Shown here one piece after another: positions 17,305 to 25,774 of a stretch of 64,000 bases of DNA. The DNA lies in assembly GCA_045603225.1 (NCBI GenBank), contig JAZULT010000076.1, positions 13,402-77,401 on the forward strand, written 5' to 3'. This DNA is from RGIG9115 sp045603225. Lineage in GTDB: Bacteria; Bacillota; Clostridia; UBA1381. The number at the start of each line of letters is the position of its first letter. Within the stretch, counting starts at the first letter, position 1. The notes under the pieces are model-generated. The model worked only from the letters and a program-made list of their open reading frames with translations, did not search any database and had not been told where the DNA came from. The position numbers were made by a program, and so were the translations under genes.

Positions 17305-18480
17305 TCAGCATTCCTCTTTAGTTTTCCTTAAAAACAAAACAAACATCACAACCATCAAAATGTATGCGGCTATTACATAAACCGGTAAAACGGCTATTGA
17401 TAGATACTTAACAAGGAATCCGAGTATTACATGGGTTAGCACACAGCCGATATATGCAAATGCTATTTCAGAGCCGATTACACTTTGAGATATTTCTTCT
17501 CCGACTATTTCAGGCGTAGCTGAAAGCATAAGAGGATATATGGGGCCGTTTGCCATTCCAAACACAAACATTAATACATATAAAACAATTATATTTAACT
17601 TGAAAAATAACATCATGCAAATAACTGATAAAGCAGGTATTACAATCCTCAAAAGCTTTTTACAGTCAACTTTTATTGACAAAAACGCCCCTGAAAGTCT
17701 TCCGACAGTCATCCCGGCATACAGTGCTGTTATCAGCGAAGCCGATATTGCAGGTGATATGGAACGCGCATCTGTAAAAAATGTACTCCCCCATACTCCA
17801 AGAGAGTATTCAAGCGCATTTGTAGCAACAGCAATCAGATAAATAAACGCAATCGGTTTACGTTTGATTTGCTCCATGAATGAAATACTGACAGCTTTTT
17901 TTGTTTCAGCTATGTTATCATCGTTTTTATGAGATGATGCTTTCTTCCACATCGGAAGAGATAACATCAGTACAATCCATACCCCCGAAAGGATATAAAA
18001 TGCAAGGAAATACCCCTCACGCCAGTTATTTTTATATGATATTGCCATAGACACCAGCATAGGGCTCAGAATTGCTCCTATTCCATAGAACCCATGCAGA
18101 AGATTCAGGAACACCGCTTTATATCGTATAGCAAGATAACTATTCAATGTACAGTCTAAAACACCTGCACAGAAACCAAGAGGAACAGATATAAAGCACA
18201 GCACCAGAAAGCTGTTGCCGAGACCGAATCCAAGCACCGACAGTGCCATAAAAAGCAATGAAACCGCCAAAGTTTTGAATGTGCCGAATTTAATTATAAT
18301 CTTAGTCGAAAGCATACTGGCAAATGCAGTAAAAAGAGATACCCCTATTGTAAGAATACTCAATAACGATTCCGACACACCAAACTCAAGATACATAAGC
18401 GGCCACGCGGCACCTATGATTGAGTCAGGTACTCCCCTGCACAAAAAAACAAGATATGAAATTATAAGTATAGTTATCAT
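17305..18480 (-). CDS. MFS transporter (first of tandem pair)
   Basis: About 391 residues and twelve membrane helices, paralogous to the gene at 16146. The start is placed at 18480, where GGAGAGG precedes the ATG. The longer frame from 18525 would begin inside the stem-loop at 18510-18546 and adds residues with no membrane character. It opens MITILIISYLVFLCRG and carries GVPDSIIGAAWP and FGMANGPIYPL. It lies downstream of the GH-A gene at 18554, which suggests uptake of that enzyme's product. Confidence 0.8.
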   Translation of the reverse strand: MITILIISYLVFLCRGVPDSIIGAAWPLMYLEFGVSESLLSILTIGVSLFTAFASMLSTKIIIKFGTFKTLAVSLLFMALSVLGFGLGNSFLVLCFISVPLGFCAGVLDCTLNSYLAIRYKAVFLNLLHGFYGIGAILSPMLVSMAISYKNNWREGYFLAFYILSGVWIVLMLSLPMWKKASSHKNDDNIAETKKAVSISFMEQIKRKPIAFIYLIAVATNALEYSLGVWGSTFFTDARSISPAISASLITALYAGMTVGRLSGAFLSIKVDCKKLLRIVIPALSVICMMLFFKLNIIVLYVLMFVFGMANGPIYPLMLSATPEIVGEEISQSVIGSEIAFAYIGCVLTHVILGFLVKYLSIAVLPVYVIAAYILMVVMFVLFLRKTKEEC

Positions 18481-18509
18481 AAAATTTCCTCTCCATGAAT
18501 TATTCAAAG

Positions 18510-18546
18510 AATCAGCTGCCGGCATTAAATGTGCCGACAGCTGATT
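18510..18546 (-). other. Intergenic stem-loop between GH-A and MFS genes
   Basis: An inverted repeat AATCAGCTG-CGGCA with a short loop; arms of about 14 bp with one mismatch. On the minus (coding) strand it lacks a clear T-run, so partial termination or mRNA 3'-end protection is more likely than full termination. On the plus strand it is followed by TTTT. Confidence 0.6.
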
Positions 18547-18553
18547 TTAAAAA

Positions 18554-21500
18554 TTAATAAGTTTCCGGTACCTGAAGCAGTACAGGTTCATAAGGCTTAA
18601 GCGCAATTGTTCCGTTTTTAACTTCTCCACTTCTGAGTTCTTTAAACTCGGAAACTCTCTTTCCGTTAACTTCAACCGCAACAGTCGGAAGACTACTCCA
18701 GTTATAATTATTTATATTAATAATTGTGTTTTCATTGTATACAGCTGACTCCCATTCCACATCGTACACAAGCTTGCCCGTTGCTGTGTCGATAAGCTTC
18801 ACATGGGTAATTCCGAGTTTGTCATACTCTTCTTTCAGCATATCACGGATTTCTTCGTTTGTCGGTGATGTCATAGAAAGTCCCTGATAAGTAATAGGAA
18901 CTATTCTTGACGCATTTCTTATATCCGAATAAACACTTTCTTCATATGGATTGCCGTATTCGTCGAATTTAAGACAATCTTCTCCAAACATTACAACTCT
19001 GCCACCATTTGCAATAAAACTTCTGAGAGCATTGATTGTTGAAATATTCACACGGTCACATTTCGGAAGTATAACTACTTTATACTGATTAAGTTTGCCT
19101 TCCGAAGCTTGCTTTTCCGTTATAAAATCACATCTCAGTCCGTTATATGTAGTAGACTGCCATGCATTAAACGAAACATTTTCAAATATTCTGTCCATCG
19201 CCTGCGATGAAAGAGAATCCATAACAGCCACTTCTGCTTCAGAGTCAGTCAAAGCATTCACTTCAAGTGCAAGACGGTTAAGGTCAAGTGTTGAAGTTGC
19301 CTGCTTCAAAGCGGCATCCGGTCTTACGTAAATCGAACCACGGAGTGATGACACATCATAAGACTTAGCCCATACCCATGTGTCATTTATTGAACAGCCA
19401 TGAACTGCACCAAGCCATGTTGTTGCCGCAGCCCATGTAGCAACCTGCGGAGTATAGTTATCAGAGTTATCGGGGATTGAATGGTCTTCAGAATTTACAA
19501 CAGGTGCATTATCTATTGATGTAAGATAATCGTACCATCTCATTTTTGTCTGAATACTCTGTTCTTCATTATTCAGAATACCCTGAGCATCTGTTCCGTT
19601 ATAGTCTGTAAAAGGTGCAATTTTTTCAGGTTTAACACCATTTCTGAGCCACTGTCTGAAATAGTTATGCTCATATCTCCATGTTCCGGCAAGCTGTTTT
19701 ATGTGAACCTTTACATCAGGGGCATATTTTTTTACGGTAGAATACATAAATGCCGCCCAGTCTGCATACACTTCATAGTTAAAGTTCATCCAGTCATAGA
19801 ACATCGGTGTCTTTTCTATGTGACTGAGTTCTATTCCGAAATCAAGCCAGCTTTGAGTATCTCCCTGACGTACTTCCTTGAAAGTTACATCTTCAAACGA
19901 CTTATAATTACTTCCGTAATTTTTATTAAGCTTTGAAATATCACCCTCGTAAATATAATTCAGATATTCTGCATAAAGAGGTTCATAGAATTCCGGATTA
20001 TTCATAGTACAGTAACCCGGTTCATTACCGAGAATAACACCATCAAATGCCGGTTTATCCTTTACACTCTCCATAAGATTTCTGAGGAAGTATTCCGTAA
20101 CCTGTCTTACTCTGTCATGGGTATAATTGATGTGTCCCGTAAAGTGTCCATCACAGGTAACTTCATTACTATCATATCCGTTAAGAGTAAAGTTAGGATA
20201 ATAGTGAGTTGCAATCTGGAACTGAATAGAAATATTCTTTTCAGCGGCATTATCAAGAATATCAAGGTAATTTTTAAGAGGATCCTCCGTATAAATCATA
20301 CCGTCATATTCTTCTTCGTTTCTGCCGTATTCAAAGTTACCGTTTTCTATAAGATTTTGTTTTGTACCCTTTTCACGAACGTAAATATCGTCTATCAATA
20401 TTTCGTCAACCTTACCGTCATCAAATACGAAGAAGTTAAAAACTGTATCATCTTCATAGGTGGTAGTGTACTCAAAATCATAGTTTTTCCAACCGTATGT
20501 ACCTTCATCAACATACTTTCTTTCTGTACCCCATCCATTAATTGAGAACCATACACCCTGAACATTTGTGCCTTTAGCACGAAGGCCGAATTCATAAGTA
20601 GTATTCGGCTTAACTTCATATGCTTTATAGAACTGCAGATATTTGCCCGATTCTGCATCCGTAGCAGATACTATTTTAAGTACCGAATTACTTTTTGACT
20701 CATCTTCAAATACAATATTACAGGTTGTATTGTCTTTACGATTAAGCTCTGTCCAGCCGAACGAGCTACCCTTTTCAACAATCAAGTCATCAATTCCTAT
20801 TTCTATTGCAAGAGAGTTAAAACCCATATCACCGAAATAGTTTACCGGGTCACCATTACCGAATGCGTTATACCCCATCTGATAAACAGGTCTCTTTTCT
20901 ATATCTCCCGTTTTGGTATTCTTCATGGTTGTCCAGATTGTCTGCCCCTGAACATCATGATCGCCCGTAACATACTTATATGTTTCCTTTGCTTCCTTCT
21001 GTCCCGAAAGATATGCTCCAAGATTTCCTTTTGTTTCAGCATACGTATCAAAGAGACAGTTAAGAATATAATTTGCTCTCTCTTCTTCTCCTTTATAAAG
21101 GTCTTCGGGAACATTTTCTATAAAAAATTCAAGGTTTGCACAGCCTGCAAGCTCATAGTCCACAGGAATATTTTTACTTTGACACTCCTCAATAAGCTTT
21201 CTGAGTTCGGGAATGAATTCCTCTTTTACTCTGTTGTAATCTTTCATAATTCTGTCGGTTGTTCTTACAACATTCGTTGTTTTAACGACATCGACTGCGG
21301 CGGTATCTGTTTTGATTTCCGCTTTAGTTTCAATGTCTCCACATTCATTAAATCTCTGAACGAACTTCTCAACACAAATGCTGTTTGCCGGAATTTTTCT
21401 TTCATTAGCACCGGCAGGTGTTGTGATAACAGAATTTTTCGCTGAATCTGTATTATTGACAGCCAGAACATTACAAATATAATTTTTATCGGTTTTTGCA

Positions 21501-22720
21501 TCATTCGGCACGTAAACAGCGCCGTTGATTTCTTCATCCCCCACAAAATCTATTTTAATAAAATCTTTATTTGTTTTGGTTGTTCCTATACCATGAGTAA
21601 ACTCATAATAGTTTCTTCCGTTTCCGTCTTCATCATTAATGAGAAGACAGAAAAGCAAATCATTATTCTTGTAACTGGTATCTGTTAATTCCCATGGAAG
21701 AGCAATTTCATACACAGTTTTACTGCCGTCATGAATCCCGAAGCTCTTTATTTTGAGAAAATCATCATGATGCCATTGTTCAGAATAAAAATACATAGGT
21801 CCGTTTTCAGCAAAGGAAATGTTTACTTCCCTGCCATAAGGTTCGCTTTCAGAACCTATTACAAACTGTATGCTGTCTTCTTGCCAGTTACCCGTACCTT
21901 CGGTTATAGCCCTGTGGGTCATATCAGGAGTTTCGGCAATAAGATAAAAATATTCTTCATCGTAGGCAATCTTGAATGTACCATTTACTTTTTCATTACC
22001 GTTTGTAACACCGGGAATACTTCCCCAGTCAGATGCATTTCCATCAACTGTTATTCCGCTTTTTTTGAAAACGGGAAGATATCTGTTTTCATGAAAAACC
22101 TTGCCTGCATCCTCTATTTTTATAAACTCAGGCTTTAATGCACTTTCCGGAATAACTTCCGGTGCCGCAACCTCGCTTGTCTTTACATCATCTTCAAATC
22201 CAGGATTTGCAAATTCGTTTCTATCTGAACCATCCTTGCAAAATGTCAGATCATCAATCCAAATTTCATTTATACTGCCTGTAAGTATAAACTGAAATTC
22301 TGCTCTTGTACGGTCACCGGAGTACCATGAAAATTCAAACTTTTTCCAGTCAAAATTCTTTCCAAGAGAATTTATATCGTATCTCGTTCCCCACGAAACC
22401 ATTGTCTGAACTCCGGACACATTATTTCCCTTAACCCACATGGAATATTTGTATAACGTATTAGGCTGGACATCAATGTACCTTCTGACCATAGCATACA
22501 CGTTGTTTCCGCCTTCTGTATTATATGAAAGCTTCAGGGATGCGTTTCCACTATGTTTTACTTCCGTATCAAGCACGGTCGTCAAATCCTGGTCACCGTT
22601 GTTAGCAATTTCCCATCCAGAAGGAGTATAGATATCCGCTGCCGAAACCGGAATTAAAAATCCGGAAATTATTCCGGCAGTTAAAACTGCCGAAATAATC
22701 CTTCTTAATATTTTTGTCAT
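18554..22720 (-). CDS. Secreted GH-A clan glycoside hydrolase with CBM4/9 and CBM9-like domains
   Basis: About 1388 residues from the ATG at 22720, chosen because GGAGAGG precedes it; the ATG at 22738 encodes MNGEDK, which is the ribosome site itself. In the numbering from 22738: signal peptide (to about 34), CBM4/9-like domain (38-180), CBM9/DOMON-like domain (about 226-400, opening GITVDGNASDWG), an Ig-like segment, the helical pre-domain (500-585, motif NIPVDYE), then the GH-A barrel with an inserted CBM-like domain (655-805). The acid/base is E906 (LGNEPG) and the nucleophile E1084 (VNSEDH). A Rossmann-like domain follows. The family motif HGR is HGC here, a difference at a normally constant position. 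It is the enzyme of the cluster B cassette. Confidence 0.8.
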   Translation of the reverse strand: MTKILRRIISAVLTAGIISGFLIPVSAADIYTPSGWEIANNGDQDLTTVLDTEVKHSGNASLKLSYNTEGGNNVYAMVRRYIDVQPNTLYKYSMWVKGNNVSGVQTMVSWGTRYDINSLGKNFDWKKFEFSWYSGDRTRAEFQFILTGSINEIWIDDLTFCKDGSDRNEFANPGFEDDVKTSEVAAPEVIPESALKPEFIKIEDAGKVFHENRYLPVFKKSGITVDGNASDWGSIPGVTNGNEKVNGTFKIAYDEEYFYLIAETPDMTHRAITEGTGNWQEDSIQFVIGSESEPYGREVNISFAENGPMYFYSEQWHHDDFLKIKSFGIHDGSKTVYEIALPWELTDTSYKNNDLLFCLLINDEDGNGRNYYEFTHGIGTTKTNKDFIKIDFVGDEEINGAVYVPNDAKTDKNYICNVLAVNNTDSAKNSVITTPAGANERKIPANSICVEKFVQRFNECGDIETKAEIKTDTAAVDVVKTTNVVRTTDRIMKDYNRVKEEFIPELRKLIEECQSKNIPVDYELAGCANLEFFIENVPEDLYKGEEERANYILNCLFDTYAETKGNLGAYLSGQKEAKETYKYVTGDHDVQGQTIWTTMKNTKTGDIEKRPVYQMGYNAFGNGDPVNYFGDMGFNSLAIEIGIDDLIVEKGSSFGWTELNRKDNTTCNIVFEDESKSNSVLKIVSATDAESGKYLQFYKAYEVKPNTTYEFGLRAKGTNVQGVWFSINGWGTERKYVDEGTYGWKNYDFEYTTTYEDDTVFNFFVFDDGKVDEILIDDIYVREKGTKQNLIENGNFEYGRNEEEYDGMIYTEDPLKNYLDILDNAAEKNISIQFQIATHYYPNFTLNGYDSNEVTCDGHFTGHINYTHDRVRQVTEYFLRNLMESVKDKPAFDGVILGNEPGYCTMNNPEFYEPLYAEYLNYIYEGDISKLNKNYGSNYKSFEDVTFKEVRQGDTQSWLDFGIELSHIEKTPMFYDWMNFNYEVYADWAAFMYSTVKKYAPDVKVHIKQLAGTWRYEHNYFRQWLRNGVKPEKIAPFTDYNGTDAQGILNNEEQSIQTKMRWYDYLTSIDNAPVVNSEDHSIPDNSDNYTPQVATWAAATTWLGAVHGCSINDTWVWAKSYDVSSLRGSIYVRPDAALKQATSTLDLNRLALEVNALTDSEAEVAVMDSLSSQAMDRIFENVSFNAWQSTTYNGLRCDFITEKQASEGKLNQYKVVILPKCDRVNISTINALRSFIANGGRVVMFGEDCLKFDEYGNPYEESVYSDIRNASRIVPITYQGLSMTSPTNEEIRDMLKEEYDKLGITHVKLIDTATGKLVYDVEWESAVYNENTIININNYNWSSLPTVAVEVNGKRVSEFKELRSGEVKNGTIALKPYEPVLLQVPETY

Positions 22721-22747
22721 TTTATCCTCTCCATTCACTAATTCAGG

Positions 22748-25717
22748 TTACTCTCCTATTACTGCTTTTTCACAAAGAGGTTCCATTCCACCGAAGGAAT
22801 TCCATACAAATGCCTTCAACTCATAATCTTCAGCTGTGATATCAGCCACATTTATTGATTTGTTGAATGTTTTTGATGCACCTGCTGAAATAGTTTCCTG
22901 TTCTGATGCCACAACCTCAATAAGTCCGCCATTCTTTTTGAAAAGACCGATTATAAGCTGTGCTGAAAGTCCCTCTGCAACTTTTACATTTTCAACTGTT
23001 ACAGAAACAGAATTTGTCCCCTGTACAACCTTTTCACCCATCACAAATTCACCTACAACATATTTCGGTGAAGCGAGTATCACGTTAAGAACTGTTCCCT
23101 CTGAAGAATTGTTCCAGATGTCATATGCTTTAATTACGAATGTGTAATTAACGTCTTTTTCAAGGTCTGTTACTGTGTAAGAAGTAACATTCTTACCAAG
23201 ATTTGCTACTGTTTCGCCATTCATCAGGAGAGTGTATCCTGCAAAATCATCTACCTCTGTTTCATCTATAGCATCCCATGAAAGTGTCACACTTGATTCA
23301 CCGTTAACAGCCTTAAAGTTTTCAACTTCATACGGAGCTGTGTTGTCAATTACAATTCCTTCTTCAAAATTACCATTTCTTACACCTGAAGGTTCTTCTA
23401 CATATTCTCCATTTAAATATAATTTAAATTCATCAACAATGAATGCTGAACATCTTCCTGTGTCTATACTGATTGCAAATGCCGGTCTGTTTACGAGCCC
23501 TGAATCTGTCATTGTAAATTCAAGTTCTGCCCTGTACCATTTTCTTTCAAAATTATCTGTTACCTTTTCACCTGTCACCGCATCGTAAAATACTGCTGCA
23601 GGTCCAAAATCGTTATAATCATTATAGAAACGATATCCAAGTGGCATCAAATATTCTCCGTTTATTTCACTTATAGGCTTAATATAGAATACCATTTTAT
23701 ATTTTTCTCCACTTATAAGATAATCTTTTGTTGTCTCACTATTTGTCACATATGCACACTTACCATTACCTTCGGGAGGTATAATTACGAGAGCACCTTT
23801 TCCATCATAGCTTTCATGAGTCATATATAATTCTGCCGGCGCATTCCCCTGCCAGTTTGAAAGCCAGTATGAACCTCCACCAACTTCAAAATATTCAACT
23901 CCACATACCTCTGCGATTGTATCCGGATATTTATAAGAAATCACTTCAATTTCAACATTTACACCTGATGATTCTCCTGTAAGCATACCCTTCAATGTAA
24001 GTGTAATATTCTGTGTAAAATCAAGTCCTGTAACAGTTACACTTGTTGCACCTACTGCAGCTGTTGCTACAAGCTCATCTCCATAATATACATTTGTTAC
24101 CTGTTCCTGTGGATTTCTCCATGTTACAATAACATCATTACCATTTATTACTGCAGAAGGCTCTAAAGGATTGATTCCGTTTACAGCTGTAACTCCATCC
24201 TCAAGATTACCGTTTTTAACACCTGATGGTTCATCCACATATACCCAGCCTGATGACTCATTTGAATATAATTTGAATTCATCCATGATAAATGCTGAAC
24301 ATCTTCCTGTGTCTATACTGATTGCAAATGCAGGTCTGTTTTCAAGTCCTTTATCTGTCATTGTAAACTCAAGTTCTGCTCTGTACCATTTTCTTTCAAA
24401 ATTATCTGTTACTTTCTCACCTGTTTCTGCATCATAAAATACTGCTGCAGGTCCGAAATCATTAAAATCGTTATAGAAACGATATCCCAGTGGCATTAAA
24501 TATTTACCGTTTACTTCACTTATAGGCTTAACATAAAACACCATTTTATATTCCTTGCCACTTACAAGATAGTCTTTTGTTGTCTGATCATTTGTTACAT
24601 ATGCATACTTTCCATTATCTTTCGGAGGAATGATTACAAGAGCACCGCTTCCTTCGTAAGCTTCATGTGTTGTATATAATTCCGCACTTGAATTACCCTG
24701 GAAGTTTTCAAGCCAGTACGTTGCACCTTCTTTGAACACCTCAACTCCGCACACTTTTGAAATAGTATCGGAATACTTATAAGAAACAACCGCAACCTTA
24801 ACAGAAACCCCTGAAGATTCTCCGGTAAGCTTTCCTTTTAATGTAAGTATCTGGTTCTGTGTTAAATCAAGCCCGGTAATTGTTACACTTGTTTCTCCCG
24901 GCTGTGCTGTTGCAAGAAGCTCCTCACCATTATAAATGTTTGTAACCTGTTCCTGCGGATTACTCCATGTCACAACAACTTCGTCTCCATTTATAGCTGC
25001 GGATGCGTCTGTAGGATTTACACCATTTACCGCGTCTACACCATCTTCAAGATTACCATTTTTTACTCCTGATGGCTCGTCCACATATACCCAGCCTGAC
25101 GACTCATTTGAATACAATTTGAATTCATCCATAACAAACGCTGAACATCTTCCTGTGTCTATACTGATTGCAAATGCAGGTCTGTTTACGAGTCCTGAAT
25201 CTGTCATTGTGAATTCAAGCTCCGCTCTGTACCATTTTCTTTCAAAATTATCTGTTACCTTTTCACCTGTCACCGCATCGTAAAATACTGCTGCAGGTCC
25301 AAAATCGTTATAATCGTTATAGAAACGATATCCGAGCGGCATCAAATATTCTCCGTTTATTTCACTTATAGGTTTAACATAAAACACCATTTTATATTCT
25401 TTGCCACTTACGAGATAATCTTTCGTAGTCTGGTCATTTGTTACATATGCACATTTTCCGTCTCCTTCGGGAGGTATAATTACAAGTGCTCCGCTTCCTT
25501 CATATGCTTCGTGTGTAGTATAAAGTTCCGCCAGTGCATTCCCCTGCCAGTTCGAAAGCCAATTCGTTGCCCCTTCTTTGAAAACCTCAACTCCTTCTAC
25601 TTCTGCTATAGTGTCATCATAAACATAATTATTTGCCTGAACACTAAGCATTCCTGCGCTTGCAAAAGTCATGGCTGTTGCAAGCAATGTACTAATTTGT
25701 TTTTTCATTTTCAGCAT
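22748..25717 (-). CDS. Secreted carbohydrate-binding repeat protein (three long CBM/Fn3 units)
   Basis: A 989-residue protein with a signal peptide ending near SVQAN. Three units of about 282 residues follow, each a CBM-like domain (EVFKEGA--WL, ALVIIPPE, KEYKMVFYVKPISE, FAISIDTGRCSAF). The first two are each followed by an Fn3-like domain; the third is followed by a distinct Fn3 domain (ENFKAVNGESSVTLSWD). The C-terminal Ig-like module ends in K-A-F-V-W-N-S. There is no catalytic domain. AGGAGG lies about seven bases before the ATG. It occupies the cassette position taken by the CBM4/9 repeat proteins in clusters A and C, although its CBM type looks different. Role inferred as substrate binding at the surface. 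Confidence 0.75.
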   Translation of the reverse strand: MLKMKKQISTLLATAMTFASAGMLSVQANNYVYDDTIAEVEGVEVFKEGATNWLSNWQGNALAELYTTHEAYEGSGALVIIPPEGDGKCAYVTNDQTTKDYLVSGKEYKMVFYVKPISEINGEYLMPLGYRFYNDYNDFGPAAVFYDAVTGEKVTDNFERKWYRAELEFTMTDSGLVNRPAFAISIDTGRCSAFVMDEFKLYSNESSGWVYVDEPSGVKNGNLEDGVDAVNGVNPTDASAAINGDEVVVTWSNPQEQVTNIYNGEELLATAQPGETSVTITGLDLTQNQILTLKGKLTGESSGVSVKVAVVSYKYSDTISKVCGVEVFKEGATYWLENFQGNSSAELYTTHEAYEGSGALVIIPPKDNGKYAYVTNDQTTKDYLVSGKEYKMVFYVKPISEVNGKYLMPLGYRFYNDFNDFGPAAVFYDAETGEKVTDNFERKWYRAELEFTMTDKGLENRPAFAISIDTGRCSAFIMDEFKLYSNESSGWVYVDEPSGVKNGNLEDGVTAVNGINPLEPSAVINGNDVIVTWRNPQEQVTNVYYGDELVATAAVGATSVTVTGLDFTQNITLTLKGMLTGESSGVNVEIEVISYKYPDTIAEVCGVEYFEVGGGSYWLSNWQGNAPAELYMTHESYDGKGALVIIPPEGNGKCAYVTNSETTKDYLISGEKYKMVFYIKPISEINGEYLMPLGYRFYNDYNDFGPAAVFYDAVTGEKVTDNFERKWYRAELEFTMTDSGLVNRPAFAISIDTGRCSAFIVDEFKLYLNGEYVEEPSGVRNGNFEEGIVIDNTAPYEVENFKAVNGESSVTLSWDAIDETEVDDFAGYTLLMNGETVANLGKNVTSYTVTDLEKDVNYTFVIKAYDIWNNSSEGTVLNVILASPKYVVGEFVMGEKVVQGTNSVSVTVENVKVAEGLSAQLIIGLFKKNGGLIEVVASEQETISAGASKTFNKSINVADITAEDYELKAFVWNSFGGMEPLCEKAVIGE
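23390..25620 (-). repeat. Three in-gene repeats of about 846-849 bp
   Basis: The same coding blocks recur with near-identical DNA. For example, the ACCATTTTCT segment lies at about 25231, 24385 and 23536, giving periods of 846 and 849 bp. The third-base similarity indicates recent duplication or ongoing gene conversion. Confidence 0.75.
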
Positions 25718-25774
25718 ATTAATGCCCTCCTTAAAATTTAAAATATCTTATAAGGTCATACCTTAAAAAGTACA

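Noticed and set aside
20117..21445. Plus-strand open frames of 142 and 162 codons
   Set aside because: They lie antisense within the GH-A gene at 18554, with no promoter or homology; products are hydrophobic nonsense.
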